64,000 nucleotides of DNA from JAAYEA01 sp012689325 (GCA_036841525.1 DAITVZ010000013.1:1-64000), one strand, 5' to 3'; shown: positions 47,472 to 56,243, counted from the stretch's first letter. Notes: a model not told the origin generated them from the sequence alone. Made by a program: numbers and translations.

Positions 47472-50152
47472 GCCATCGCCGCCAGCGCGGTGGGCATGGC
47501 CGCCGCGGCCTCGCCCATCTCTGAAAAGAGCCGATGCGCCTCCCGCACGAGCCGCCGCGAGTCGTCGTAGCGCCCCTGGTCCTCGGCATAGAGCGTCCCC
47601 GCCGCGAGGGCCTGCTGGAAAAGCGGCGTGGGCGCGCCCAGCTCCCGCAACAGGGCCAGCGCCTCCTGCTGATGGTCCCACGCTTCGTCCTGCCGTCCCT
47701 GCCGCGCCGCCACCGCCGCCAGGTCGGTCAGCGTCGTGGCCAGCAGCGCGCGGTCGCCCGCCTGCCGCGAGAGCGCCAGGCTGCGCTCGTAGAGGCGCCG
47801 CGCCTCGGCCAGGCGCGACTGTTCGCCGGGCGCCTCCTCCCGCTCCGCGGGCTGGTCTCCCGCCTGCAGCTCGCGCTCGATCTCGGCGCCCAGCCCCATC
47901 AGCGTCTTGCCGAGGCGGTGGCAGAGCGAGGCCCGCTCCGCCGTGATCTCCTCTCCCGCCCGCTCGGCCTCGCCGAGATAGCCAAAGGCCTCGCGCAGCC
48001 GCTGCGCCGCCAGCGAGACGCGCCCCCGGGCCAGGTCAAAGCCGGCCTGCCAGCCCGTCAGCTTGGCCCGGGCGCGCCAGCCCTCGCCCGATTCCGGCGC
48101 GTCGCGCAGCGCCGCCGCCGCCTGCGCAAAGAGCTGCGCCCCCTCCTCCAATCGGCTCTGGTGCAACAGGAAGCCGCCCAGCCCGTCCGCGCCCCGGATC
48201 AGCCAGTCGCTCCGCTGCCGCTGGGCCGCCCAGCCCCACGCAGGCACGATGTTGGGCATCTCGGACTCGACCTCCCGCAGGGCCAGCTGCTCCTGAGGGC
48301 TCCAGAGCGCCTCCCGCCACCGCGCCAGCGCACCGGCATAGTACTCGGCGTGCCGGTCGCGCGCGGACTGCGCCAGCTCGGGGCGCTCCCGCAGCCGGAG
48401 CTCGGCGTACTGGCGCACCAGGTCGTGCAGCTCGTAACGCCCGCCGGCGGCGCGGTGCAAGAGCGAGCTGTCCACCAAGTGCAACAGGTCGCGGAGCGTC
48501 GCGCCGGCCACTTGCTCGGCGGCCTCGGCGGAAAAGCGCCCGCGCAAGACCGCCAGGGCGGTAAGGGCCAGGCGCTCACGCTCGGCCAACAGGTTCCAGG
48601 AGTGGTCCAAGACGCCCCGCATGGAGCGCTGCCGCTTTTCCACGTCCTGCCAATCGGCGGCGAGAAACTCGAGGCCGTGACCGGCGTCCTGCGCGATGTG
48701 GGCGGCGATCTCGGCGGGCGAGAGCAACTGCATCCACGACGAGGCCAACAGCAGGGCCAGCGGCACGCCGTCCACCAACTGGCAGATGCGATCCAGGTGC
48801 GGCCGGTCCTCGGCCTTGGGCGCATAGCCCGGGCGCACCCGCCGCGCGCCCAGCATAAAGAGCGCCGCCGCCGCCGACTCGCCGCCTTGGGCCTGGTCGG
48901 GGACCAGCGGCAGGCCGCCGAGCGGAAAGAGCTGCTCACCCTGGATGCCCAGCCGCATGCGCGAGGTGGCCAGCACCCGCACCTCGGGCGCGTCCTGCAA
49001 CAGCGCCGCCACCTGCGCGGCGGCGGGCAAGACGGCCTCAAAGCTATCCAGCACCAACAGCGCCCGCCGCTGCCCGAGCAGCCGGCGCAGGTCCTCCTCG
49101 GCGGCGGCTGGCTCGCCCAGCCACCCAGCGCCCAAGGCCCGCGCGATGGCCGGGGCAAGCAGCTCCGGGGCGGCCAGCGGCGAGCAGGGCACAAAGTGGA
49201 CGCCATCCGCGAAATCGCTTGCCGCCAGCCGCGCCGCCTCCACCGCCAACCGCGTCTTGCCCGCGCCGCCCGGCCCCAGGATCGTCACGAGGCGATTCTC
49301 GGGCTCGCGCAGCCACATCCGCACCAGCGCGAGCTCGCGCTCCCGGCCAATGAGCGGCAAGAGCGGGGTAGGCAGGCGCGCGGACGGAGGGGCGGCCTCC
49401 GCCCGGTCCTGGCGGCCGGCGCGGATCTGCTCGTAAAGCTGCGTCGTCGCCGCCTCGGGCTCCACGCCCAGCTCGGCCGACAGCGCCTGCTTGCACTTTT
49501 CGTACTGGGCCAGCGCCGCGCTCCGCTGCCCGGCCAGCGCCAATAGCTGCATCAACTCGCGCTGGGCGCCCTCATCGTAAGGGTCGGCCTCGGCCCAGCA
49601 CCGCGCCGCCTCCAGCGCGCGCTCGCCCTGCCCCCTGGCCTGATAGATCGCCACCAACTGCCGCAGCGCCTCGAGGTACCCCCGCCGCAGGCGCTCCCGC
49701 ATCAACAGCAGCCAATCCTCGAAAGCAGGGCACCCCTTAGGCGCCAGACCCAGCAGGAAATCGCCGCGATAGAGGCCGACCGCCGCCTCCAGCCGCCCCA
49801 CGGACGGCTCTTCCAATAGCTCTGCAAAGGCGAGCGCGTCCACCTGATCATCTGCGGTGGGGCGAAAGGCGATGGCGGCGGGGGTGGCTTGCAGCGCTGG
49901 CGGCTGCCGCTCGCGGTCGCGCAGGGCGGCGCGCAGGTCAGAGAGGGCGTTGCGGAGGTTGGCGCGCCCCGCGGCGGGGGCGCAGTCCGGCCAGAGCAGC
50001 GCGGCCAGCTCTTCCCGCGGGTGAGCGCGGCCGAACTCGACGGCCAGGTAGGCCAGCAGGGCTCGCCCCTTATCCGACTCGAGCGCGCGCAACGGCTGGT
50101 CATCCAGCATCGCCTGAAAGGGACCAAGCAGCAAGAGGTGAAGACGCGTCAT
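47279..50152 (-). CDS. AfsR/SARP-like transcriptional regulator with NB-ARC and TPR (frameshifted near 47472)
   Basis: A giant regulator beginning with a winged-helix DNA-binding part (about 1-95, LRALESDKGRALLAYLAVEFGR) and a BTAD domain (about 100-245). The AAA/NB-ARC-type NTPase (about 262-560) has Walker A GPGGAGKT (293-300) and Walker B LLVLDSFE. TPR repeats follow. Sense reading ends near codon 894; the last 64 codons to the stop at 47279 are out of frame (Arg/Trp/Ser-rich), while the true C-terminus continues in frame at 46773-47471. ATG 50152 has AAGGA. Such proteins control secondary metabolism or stress genes by nucleotide-dependent switching; targets unknown. Confidence 0.88.
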   Translation of the reverse strand: MTRLHLLLLGPFQAMLDDQPLRALESDKGRALLAYLAVEFGRAHPREELAALLWPDCAPAAGRANLRNALSDLRAALRDRERQPPALQATPAAIAFRPTADDQVDALAFAELLEEPSVGRLEAAVGLYRGDFLLGLAPKGCPAFEDWLLLMRERLRRGYLEALRQLVAIYQARGQGERALEAARCWAEADPYDEGAQRELMQLLALAGQRSAALAQYEKCKQALSAELGVEPEAATTQLYEQIRAGRQDRAEAAPPSARLPTPLLPLIGRERELALVRMWLREPENRLVTILGPGGAGKTRLAVEAARLAASDFADGVHFVPCSPLAAPELLAPAIARALGAGWLGEPAAAEEDLRRLLGQRRALLVLDSFEAVLPAAAQVAALLQDAPEVRVLATSRMRLGIQGEQLFPLGGLPLVPDQAQGGESAAAALFMLGARRVRPGYAPKAEDRPHLDRICQLVDGVPLALLLASSWMQLLSPAEIAAHIAQDAGHGLEFLAADWQDVEKRQRSMRGVLDHSWNLLAERERLALTALAVLRGRFSAEAAEQVAGATLRDLLHLVDSSLLHRAAGGRYELHDLVRQYAELRLRERPELAQSARDRHAEYYAGALARWREALWSPQEQLALREVESEMPNIVPAWGWAAQRQRSDWLIRGADGLGGFLLHQSRLEEGAQLFAQAAAALRDAPESGEGWRARAKLTGWQAGFDLARGRVSLAAQRLREAFGYLGEAERAGEEITAERASLCHRLGKTLMGLGAEIERELQAGDQPAEREEAPGEQSRLAEARRLYERSLALSRQAGDRALLATTLTDLAAVAARQGRQDEAWDHQQEALALLRELGAPTPLFQQALAAGTLYAEDQGRYDDSRRLVREAHRLFSEMGEAAAAMPTALAAMAFTIPASWRRRTRSMSAASPPAGRWACSASWRAPWCCWAATICTWANRRRRGRSWSARWRSRKS

Positions 50153-50213
50153 CGTGTCGTCCTTCCGCTGGACAGCGGCATGTCCCAGCCACATTGCTGA
50201 CCAAGCCTACACT

Positions 50214-50242
50214 ATTGTAGCCTATTGTCCCCGAGCTGCCAA
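50214..50242 (-). promoter_or_regulatory. Predicted promoter of the AfsR-like gene
   Basis: On the reverse strand TTGGCA (50237-50242), 17-base spacer, TACAAT (50214-50219), 61 bases upstream of ATG 50152. Confidence 0.55.
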
Positions 50243-50251
50243 GAATGGCGC

Positions 50252-50348
50252 GCCAGGGACCAGAGCCAGGGACCAGAGGTCCCTGGCTAAAGCTGGCAAA
50301 TCCCCGAGGGGATTTGCCAATCTGAGCCGGCGAATTCCATTCGGCGGC
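50252..50348. repeat. Cluster of three hairpins with a short tandem repeat
   Basis: A tandem pair of GCCAGGGACCAGA (50253 onward) leads into AGCCAGGGACC/GGTCCCTGGCT (50264-50288). Then follow TGGCAAATCCCC/GGGGATTTGCCA (50294-50319) and GCCGgCGAAT/ATTCGgCGGC (50326-50348). Otherwise the 333-base gap 50153-50485 holds only the regulator promoter and a possible TATACT (about 50430) for the next gene. Confidence 0.8.
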
Positions 50349-50485
50349 TACACCGCGTTAGCAGTCTGCTGGGAGTGTCCGGCCCGGCTCCATTCTACGC
50401 TGGCGGTGCGATTTCCTTACGCTTGGGCACTATACTCACAGTGTGGCCCAAGAGCAAACACCCCTATTCTCAAGGAGGAGTCGAA

Positions 50486-50989
50486 ATGATCAAGTCAAGA
50501 CTGACTCTCTCGGTGTTGGTGACGATCCTCATCCTGGCCCTGCCCTCCGTGGCGCTGGCGGACGCCCCGGTGCGCTTCGAGAGTCCGCTGTACTACACCG
50601 AGGACCAACAGACCTGCGACGGTTATACCGTGCGGACCGAGGGGCGCGGCGTGGTCAGCGGTTCCTATCAATACGACAAGGACGGCCAGATCGTTCGGAC
50701 GCTCAGGCACTTCAAGTGGGATATCCGCTACTATAGCCCCGAGACCGGCAAAGAGCTCTGGGGGATGTGCAACCTCGTGAACTTTTTCGAGGGGCCCCCC
50801 ACCGTCGGATTGCGAGCCATGGGAGTCGTCTGGCACGTCACGGCCCCGCACTATGGCATCGCCTACATCGGCGCCGGCCAACTCACCTTTAGCACCCCCT
50901 ACCCCGACGCGACGGCGATCCTCAAAGAGGTGGGGAACAGCCCGTTCCACGGCGCCCAGAACCAGTTGTGCGAGGCGCTGGCTCCCTAA
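50486..50989 (+). CDS. Small secreted protein of unknown function
   Basis: A 167-residue protein with a clear signal peptide (1-25, ending ALA-D). The mature 142 residues contain three cysteines (QQTCDGY, WGMCNLV, NQLCEAL), are rich in aromatic residues and look beta-structured (VVWHVTAPHYGIAYIGAGQLTF). I do not recognise it. AAGGAGGAG precedes ATG 50486. It ends at a shared terminator and is divergent from the regulator gene, which might control it. Confidence 0.75.
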   Translation: MIKSRLTLSVLVTILILALPSVALADAPVRFESPLYYTEDQQTCDGYTVRTEGRGVVSGSYQYDKDGQIVRTLRHFKWDIRYYSPETGKELWGMCNLVNFFEGPPTVGLRAMGVVWHVTAPHYGIAYIGAGQLTFSTPYPDATAILKEVGNSPFHGAQNQLCEALAP

Positions 50990-51009
50990 CGCCCGCTAGT
51001 CGCGCGACA

Positions 51010-51038
51010 AAAAAGGCCGACGCGAGTTGCGTCGGCCT
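51010..51038. terminator. Bidirectional terminator
   Basis: A 12-bp perfect stem AAAGGCCGACGC / GCGTCGGCCTTT between the secreted protein gene and the convergent oxidoreductase gene; reading in reverse it is followed by TTTTTTGTCG. Confidence 0.9.
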
Positions 51039-51044
51039 TTGCTT

Positions 51045-52478
51045 TCATTCGTCGTGGGGATGCCCATCTCCCTGCTCGTGCTCGTGGTGATGGTGGTGCG
51101 CGTGCCCAGGCGGCGCCAGGTTCGCCAGCGCGTTGACCACCACCTCGCTCAGGGCGGGGTGGATGATCTGCGAGTCGGCGATGGGGTAATAGTCCTGGTC
51201 GCCGGCGTTCATCAGGTAAGCGATCTGCTGCACCAGGATGGCCGCGTGCGAGCCGGCGATGTGGCACCCCAGGATGCGGCGGGTCTCGCCGTCCACGATC
51301 ACCTTCACCAGGCTATCGGGCTCGGCCATGGCGTAGCCCTTGGTCACGTCGGTGTAGCGGGCCCGCCCTACCAGGACGTGGAACCCCGCCTCGGTCGCCT
51401 GCGCCTCGGTGATCCCCACCGCGGCCACCTGCGGGTAGCCAAAGACGGCGTGGGGCACGGCGTGATAGTCCATCTGGTGCTTGTGCTCGGTCAGGACGTT
51501 GGCCGCCACCACCTCGGACTCGGCGTTGGCGGTGTGGCGGTACATGAACTTGCCCAGCGCGTCGCCCAGCGCCCAGATGTTCGGCTTGCTGGTCTCCAGG
51601 CGCGGGTTCACCTTGATCCAGCCGTCCTGGTCGGTCTCGACGCCGGTCCGCTCGGGCTTGAGCAGGTCGGCGTTGGAGCGCCGCCCCACCGCCAGCATGA
51701 TCTCCCTGGCCTCGAACTGGGCCGTCTGTCCGGTACCGCGGTCCCGCGCCGTGACCACCTTTTTGCGGCCCCGCCGCTCCACCCGCAGCACCTCGTGGTT
51801 GGTGCGGATGATGGCGTATCTGGCGAATCGGCGCTCCACCACCGCCGAGATCTCGGGCTCCTCGCCCTTGAGCAGCCGCGGGTTGCGCCCCAGGATGGTC
51901 ACCACGCTGCCCATGGCGGAGAAAAAGTGCCCGTATTCGCAGGCGATGTACCCCCCGCCGATGATGATCAGGCTCTCTGGCGGCTTGTCCAGCTCCAGGA
52001 GCGAGACGTTGTCGATGTACCCCGCCTCCGCCAGCCCGGGGATCGCGGGGACCAAGGGGCGCGACCCCGAGGCGATGACGATCTTGGGCGCGGTGATGGT
52101 CTCCTGGCCCGCGCGCAGCGTATAGTCGCCCACGAACTCGACGGTGTCGCGGTAGACCTTGAGCTGGTCGGTCTGCTTGATCGCCTGCTCCATCTCGTCC
52201 CGCCCCTCGCGGACGAAGGAGCGCGCCCGCTGCAGGATGAGCGGAAAGTCGATCTGGTGTATCCGCCCCATGACGCCCACGGCGGCGGCGTCCTCCAGCT
52301 CGCGGATCACGTCGGCGGGGTAAAGCAGTATCTTGGAGGGGATGCAGCCGGTATTGAGGCAGGTGCCGCCCATCAGCCCATGCTCGGCCACGGCGACCCG
52401 CAGCCCCTGGCCCAGCGCGCTGGAGGCCACGTTCATCCCCGCCCCCGACCCCACCACGATCATGTCGTATTCGATCAC
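51045..52478 (-). CDS. Flavin disulfide oxidoreductase (class I) with His-rich C-terminal tail
   Basis: A 477-residue FAD/NAD(P)H enzyme of the dihydrolipoamide dehydrogenase/mercuric reductase/mycothione reductase group. It has the FAD motif VVGSGAGMNVAS, the redox pair Cys40-Cys45 (GGTCLNTGCIPSK), a second nucleotide-binding motif IIIGGGYIACEYG and the C-terminal base block SQIIHPALSEVVV. The final 20 residues contain ten histidines (GHAHHHHHEHEQGDGHPHDE), absent from typical members and suggestive of metal binding. GTG 52478 is chosen for its SD GAGAGG. Substrate is unsettled. Confidence 0.88.
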   Translation of the reverse strand: MIEYDMIVVGSGAGMNVASSALGQGLRVAVAEHGLMGGTCLNTGCIPSKILLYPADVIRELEDAAAVGVMGRIHQIDFPLILQRARSFVREGRDEMEQAIKQTDQLKVYRDTVEFVGDYTLRAGQETITAPKIVIASGSRPLVPAIPGLAEAGYIDNVSLLELDKPPESLIIIGGGYIACEYGHFFSAMGSVVTILGRNPRLLKGEEPEISAVVERRFARYAIIRTNHEVLRVERRGRKKVVTARDRGTGQTAQFEAREIMLAVGRRSNADLLKPERTGVETDQDGWIKVNPRLETSKPNIWALGDALGKFMYRHTANAESEVVAANVLTEHKHQMDYHAVPHAVFGYPQVAAVGITEAQATEAGFHVLVGRARYTDVTKGYAMAEPDSLVKVIVDGETRRILGCHIAGSHAAILVQQIAYLMNAGDQDYYPIADSQIIHPALSEVVVNALANLAPPGHAHHHHHEHEQGDGHPHDE

Positions 52479-52495
52479 CAGACACCTCTCTTCTC

Positions 52496-53275
52496 TCAGC
52501 GCTCCTGCCACCAATCCTTGCGCGAGCGCGGGTCCATAAAGCTGCCGTTGTCGCGGATGGCGGCCTTGACCTCGGTGCTGCGCGCGCGGCCCAGCGCCTG
52601 CCCCGGACGCAGCGCCGGCAACTGCGCGCGCCCCGCCTGGTCCAATTGGCTATAGAGCGCCAGCAGCGCCGGCTCCACGCAGATGTTCTCCAGGTGCAAG
52701 GTATACCCCTGCACCACATTGTCCTCGCGGGTGTACTTGACCGTCAGCCGGTCGTCGCTGGCATAGAGCACCAGCGCCGCATAGCCGCCGCCCAGGTCAT
52801 ACCCAGCGGCGGGGAGATAGAGCGGCTCCCCCGGCGCCGTCCGCAGGCCCAAGAGCGTCACCTCCGGGCTGGCGAGGGGCGCGCCGCGTTGGTTGCTCCC
52901 CCAATCCCAGTCGTGGACCCGGTACGCCGCCGCCAGCGCGGGCGTCCGCCCGTCGCCCACCAGCGTCGCCAGTTGCGGCGCGCGGGGGTCCGCCGCGCCG
53001 CCCAGCTCGATCAGCGCCGCTGGGGCCGTCGCCCGCACGTACCCGCGCAGCGCCAGGTTCAGGTCGGCGTGAGCTTCGGCGGGGCGGTCGGTGGGCGGCC
53101 CCTCCGGGATCAGCGCCCCATACCCCTCGACAGAAACCGGCGCGCAGGTCACCGCGCCGCCCGCCACCCGCGGCAGGTACGTCGCCGCCCGCGCCGACAT
53201 GGGCGCCAGGCACCAGACGCACCACAGCGCCGCCAGCGCGGCGCGCCTCCCCCACCTGGCTTGGCGCTGTACCAT
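52496..53275 (-). CDS. Secreted protein of unknown function
   Basis: A 259-residue protein with a twin-Arg-containing basic N-terminus and hydrophobic signal segment (about 9-30, ending ARA-A). The mature part is beta-rich with paired cysteines (TCAPVSVEGYG, ENICVEPAL); VHDWDWGSNQRG and LYASDDRLTVKYTREDN are distinctive. It resembles extracellular proteins with M23-like accessory beta domains, but I cannot assign a family. It lies 17 bases upstream of the oxidoreductase gene and may be cotranscribed. Confidence 0.7.
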   Translation of the reverse strand: MVQRQARWGRRAALAALWCVWCLAPMSARAATYLPRVAGGAVTCAPVSVEGYGALIPEGPPTDRPAEAHADLNLALRGYVRATAPAALIELGGAADPRAPQLATLVGDGRTPALAAAYRVHDWDWGSNQRGAPLASPEVTLLGLRTAPGEPLYLPAAGYDLGGGYAALVLYASDDRLTVKYTREDNVVQGYTLHLENICVEPALLALYSQLDQAGRAQLPALRPGQALGRARSTEVKAAIRDNGSFMDPRSRKDWWQER

Positions 53276-53283
53276 ATCCTGCG

Positions 53284-53364
53284 CTAACCCGGCTTGACCG
53301 CGAGCGCCAGCACGTACCAGTGGTTCAGGTGCGGCTCGCCGCCCAGCGTTTCCTTGCTGCTCAT
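53284..53364 (-). CDS. 26-codon small ORF coupled to the enolase-family gene
   Basis: ATG 53364 overlaps the upstream TGA (ATGA). The peptide begins MSSKETLGGEPHLNHWYV and ends in LALAVKPG. It could be a genuine microprotein, or the 5' remnant of a longer lost gene. Low confidence. Confidence 0.35.
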   Translation of the reverse strand: MSSKETLGGEPHLNHWYVLALAVKPG

Positions 53365-54461
53365 GCCGCGCTCCCGTTCAGCCGCAGGCCGAACCCCGGC
53401 GCGTCCGGGACGTGCAACAGCCCCTCCACCAGGGGATAGCGCTCCAAATCCACCTGGGCGCAGCTCCCCGGCACCCCCTCGATGGTGGCAACGCGCCCCA
53501 GCCCCGCGGCGATCTGCGCGGCGTAGCGGGTCTTGAGCGGGTCGCCCCAGGCATGCGGCGAGGCTCCCACCCCCAGCTCGGCGATGGCGGGCATCCACCG
53601 ACGCCACGCTGTCAGCCCGATCCCCAGCACGTCCATCAGCAGCACATCGACGAGCCCCTGCGCCGCCAAGTCCAACAGCAGGGGGATATCGGGGTCGCGC
53701 TCGCCATCGGCGATGAGGGTGCGCGGGCTGCGCCGCCAGAGAAAGGTGCGCAACTGCGCCAGGTCGTCGGCGTTCTCCGGAAAGGGCTCCTCCACCCAAT
53801 AGAGGGCGCAATCGGCCACGGCGTCCAGGTAGCGGAGGAACCCGGCGCAGGTGTAGCCGTCGTTGGCGTCCACCAGCAGCGCCGCGTCCGGGTAGCGCTC
53901 GCGCACCAGCCGCGTCACCTCGATGTCCCGCCTTAACCCCTCCTCCGGCGGCATCCAGCGGTTGCCCCGCCCGATCTTGAGCTTGAAGGCGCGATAGCCC
54001 AGCGCCCAGTCGGCGGCGCAGTTCTCCAGCACCGCCGCCACGCCGCGGGGGCGCTCCTCCGGCAGCAGGTCGTCCATATAGATGGCCCCGTCATAGCAGG
54101 GCAGCGCCGTCGGGCCCGCCGCCCCCATCATCCGGTAGCACGGCTCGCCGAGGATGGCCCCCGCCAGGTCGTGCAGCGGCAGGTCCAGCGGCAGCGCCTC
54201 GGGCGCCGTCACCCCCACCGCCGGGTCGAACAGCTCGCTCAGGCGGCGGCCGGTCAGGTCGGGCATCTCTTCCGGCGGCTTGCGCGAAAGCCCCCAGCCT
54301 CGCGCCCCCTGGTCGGTGAGCACCTCCCGCACCTGGACGGTGGGCCCGGCGCCGTGGATGCCCAGCCGGGCGTTCAGCCCCACCACGCGCGGATAGCGGA
54401 TCTCGATCTTACGTGTCTCGATGCGACAGATGCGGTGGCGCGCCAGTTCGTCATGGGACAT
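53361..54461 (-). CDS. Mandelate racemase/muconate lactonizing enzyme family (enolase superfamily)
   Basis: A 366-residue enolase-superfamily enzyme. The KxK pair is Lys160-Lys162 (RAFKLKIG). Metal ligands are Asp198 (LLVDAND), Glu224/225 (YWVEEPF) and Glu254 (IADGE), and His303 (GASPHAWG) takes the second-base position, a mandelate-racemase-like pattern. Such enzymes dehydrate sugar acids or epimerise alpha-hydroxy or amino acids. It is 6 bases downstream of the PHP gene and overlaps the small ORF. Confidence 0.9.
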   Translation of the reverse strand: MSHDELARHRICRIETRKIEIRYPRVVGLNARLGIHGAGPTVQVREVLTDQGARGWGLSRKPPEEMPDLTGRRLSELFDPAVGVTAPEALPLDLPLHDLAGAILGEPCYRMMGAAGPTALPCYDGAIYMDDLLPEERPRGVAAVLENCAADWALGYRAFKLKIGRGNRWMPPEEGLRRDIEVTRLVRERYPDAALLVDANDGYTCAGFLRYLDAVADCALYWVEEPFPENADDLAQLRTFLWRRSPRTLIADGERDPDIPLLLDLAAQGLVDVLLMDVLGIGLTAWRRWMPAIAELGVGASPHAWGDPLKTRYAAQIAAGLGRVATIEGVPGSCAQVDLERYPLVEGLLHVPDAPGFGLRLNGSAA

Positions 54462-54467
54462 GGTTGG

Positions 54468-55346
54468 TTAGCGCTCCTGAAAGACGGGATTGGACCAGGC
54501 TCGGCGGCCTTGGTGGTCCACCAATTCGATGCGCACATAACGTTTCGCCTTGAACCAGGCGGGCAGCCGCGACGTGGTGAGCGGGCCCGCCTCCGAGGCG
54601 TGCTCCACGAACCCCACCGAGCCGTGGGTTCGCCAGCGCACCTCACGCACCGGGGTGCAGTCGATGCGCACCCCCTGCTCGTCCAGGGCGATGCTGCGAA
54701 AGCGCGGCCCCTGGGTGGAGTAAAAGGCCCCGCGCTTGAGCGCGCTCAGCACCGCCTCTTGGGAGAGGCTCGCCGTCCAGATTTCCACCCAGCCGCGGCC
54801 CGCGTCCGAATAGTAGCGCTTCTTCGGGTTGAGGTGGGCGTCGTCCCCGGCCACGCCCCAGATCCGCTTGCCCAGCCCCAACAGCATATCCCAGAGCTCC
54901 ACGGCGACCCCGTTGGCGTAGGCCTCGTCGCAATAGGCGTTGAGGATCTCTAGCGCCATCAGCTCGGGGCACTCCACATAGTCCTGGGGCTGCACGGCGC
55001 AATAGTGCGGGTGCGCGGCGATGGTGAACCCGCCTTGCTCCGCCAGCGCCCGGCAGCGCTCCCGCAGGCTCCATTCGGCGGGCGCAGGCCGCGCCACCCC
55101 CACGCCGATCACATCGGGGTCGCCGCCGTTCTCCGTGGCGTCGATCCCCAGGAAAGAGCCGTCGGTGAAGGGCGCCGTGGGCGTCACCAAGCGATGGTCG
55201 GTGAGCCCCAGGCACTGGTAGCCGCGCCTCCGATAGCGCGCCACCGTCTCGGCCGGCGAGAGCCCGCCGTCGGATTCGAGGGTATGGCAATGGAACCCCG
55301 CCCTGATCCAGCGGCCGGGCTCGGTGAAGGGCAGCGGCTCGAACAT
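54468..55346 (-). CDS. PHP-domain metal-dependent hydrolase
   Basis: A 292-residue PHP-fold protein. GFHCHTLESDGGL (18-30), CLGLTDHR, IAAHPHY and VAGDDAHL provide the usual His/Asp clusters for two or three metals. Members act as phosphoesterases or, in short forms, on histidinol phosphate. The C-terminal 60 residues form a beta-rich extension (YVRIELVDHQGRRAWSNP). AGAGGAG precedes ATG 55346. It is part of the reverse-strand catabolic run, between the M55 peptidase and enolase-family genes. Confidence 0.88.
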   Translation of the reverse strand: MFEPLPFTEPGRWIRAGFHCHTLESDGGLSPAETVARYRRRGYQCLGLTDHRLVTPTAPFTDGSFLGIDATENGGDPDVIGVGVARPAPAEWSLRERCRALAEQGGFTIAAHPHYCAVQPQDYVECPELMALEILNAYCDEAYANGVAVELWDMLLGLGKRIWGVAGDDAHLNPKKRYYSDAGRGWVEIWTASLSQEAVLSALKRGAFYSTQGPRFRSIALDEQGVRIDCTPVREVRWRTHGSVGFVEHASEAGPLTTSRLPAWFKAKRYVRIELVDHQGRRAWSNPVFQER

Positions 55347-55366
55347 GGTCGGCTCCTCTCGCGCCC

Positions 55367-56191
55367 CTACCCCTGGCCGGCGGGCCGCCGGTCGTAGGGC
55401 AGGTTCAGCAGGGCAATCACGCTGGTGGGATGGGTCTCCCTGGCGATGGTGGCCGGGCGGTCGGCGTCGCTGCGAAAGCGCGCCACCCGCTCGTAGGGCG
55501 GCTTCAGCGGGATGAGGCCGAACTCCTCCGTCGCCATCCGGCGGACCGCCCGCTCGGCGGCGGCGCGGATGGCGGAGCGCGCCCGCTCCGGGTGCAGGTG
55601 GATGGCGCCCAGGTTGCGCCTGCCATAGGCGTCGTGGGGGAGCTCGTCGCCCTGGCCCGGCGTCGTCCCCCGCTTGACCTCCGCCGTCTCGATCCCCGGC
55701 ACCAGCGCCTGCGCCTCCAGCGTGGCGGCGTGGTCGCCCGTCAACAGGATGGTACGCACGCCCAGCTCGCTGGCGCACATTGCCACCTGCCCGAACTCGC
55801 CGATGGAGACCCCGTTGATGGTCAGGTCGAGATAGTGGAACGACTGGGTGTGCGCCAGGTGGGCGAGCGGGGTGCCGGCCTTGGCGTGCTGCCCCACAAA
55901 GGCGAGGGCATCGTAGGTCGAGTCCAGCAGCAGCGGGTAGCCTGTCGGCCAGCCGCGCATCAGCTCGGCGCGGGGGTCCAACAGCAGGCCGTTGACGCCC
56001 CCATAGCCGTGCCCATCGGCCACGACGATCTCGGTGGCCCCGCCCGCGAAAAAGCCCTCGATGGCCGCGTTCACCTCGCGGGTGAGCAGCTCCTTGCCCG
56101 CCTCGTAATACCGCCCGGACGGCCCGCACCAGTCGTCGAAATTGGTGACCCCCGCCACGCCCTCCAGGTCGGTCATGACATAGATCTTCAT
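55367..56191 (-). CDS. M55 family D-aminopeptidase (DppA-like)
   Basis: A 274-residue zinc aminopeptidase. The DppA ligands are all placed: Asp8 and Glu10 (TDLEGVAG), His61 (ADGHGYGG), His102 (VGQHAKAG) and Glu132 (SIGEFG); the catalytic His lies in SFHYLDL. DppA cleaves D-Ala-D-Ala-type peptides from cell walls as a decameric channel. This suggests D-amino acid or peptidoglycan fragment use. Located downstream of an R4 palindrome (23 bases upstream of its start). Confidence 0.92.
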   Translation of the reverse strand: MKIYVMTDLEGVAGVTNFDDWCGPSGRYYEAGKELLTREVNAAIEGFFAGGATEIVVADGHGYGGVNGLLLDPRAELMRGWPTGYPLLLDSTYDALAFVGQHAKAGTPLAHLAHTQSFHYLDLTINGVSIGEFGQVAMCASELGVRTILLTGDHAATLEAQALVPGIETAEVKRGTTPGQGDELPHDAYGRRNLGAIHLHPERARSAIRAAAERAVRRMATEEFGLIPLKPPYERVARFRSDADRPATIARETHPTSVIALLNLPYDRRPAGQG

Positions 56192-56214
56192 CGCTCCTCC
56201 CCATCAGACATCTC

Positions 56215-56243
56215 GGTAGGGGCGGTTCATGAACCGCCCCGCC
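56215..56243. repeat. R4 palindrome
   Basis: GGTAGGGGCGGTTCATGAAC with its complement through 56243 (about 29 bp). It lies between the 703-residue unknown gene and the M55 gene, 23 bases upstream of the latter. Confidence 0.85.

Noticed and set aside
47460..47490. Programmed -1 ribosomal frameshift in the regulator
   Set aside because: No X-XXY-YYZ slippery heptamer at the junction; a simple one-base deletion explains it better.
47534..49546. A 670-codon forward frame within the regulator
   Set aside because: Arg/Leu/Gln-rich antisense shadow of the TPR and NTPase region.
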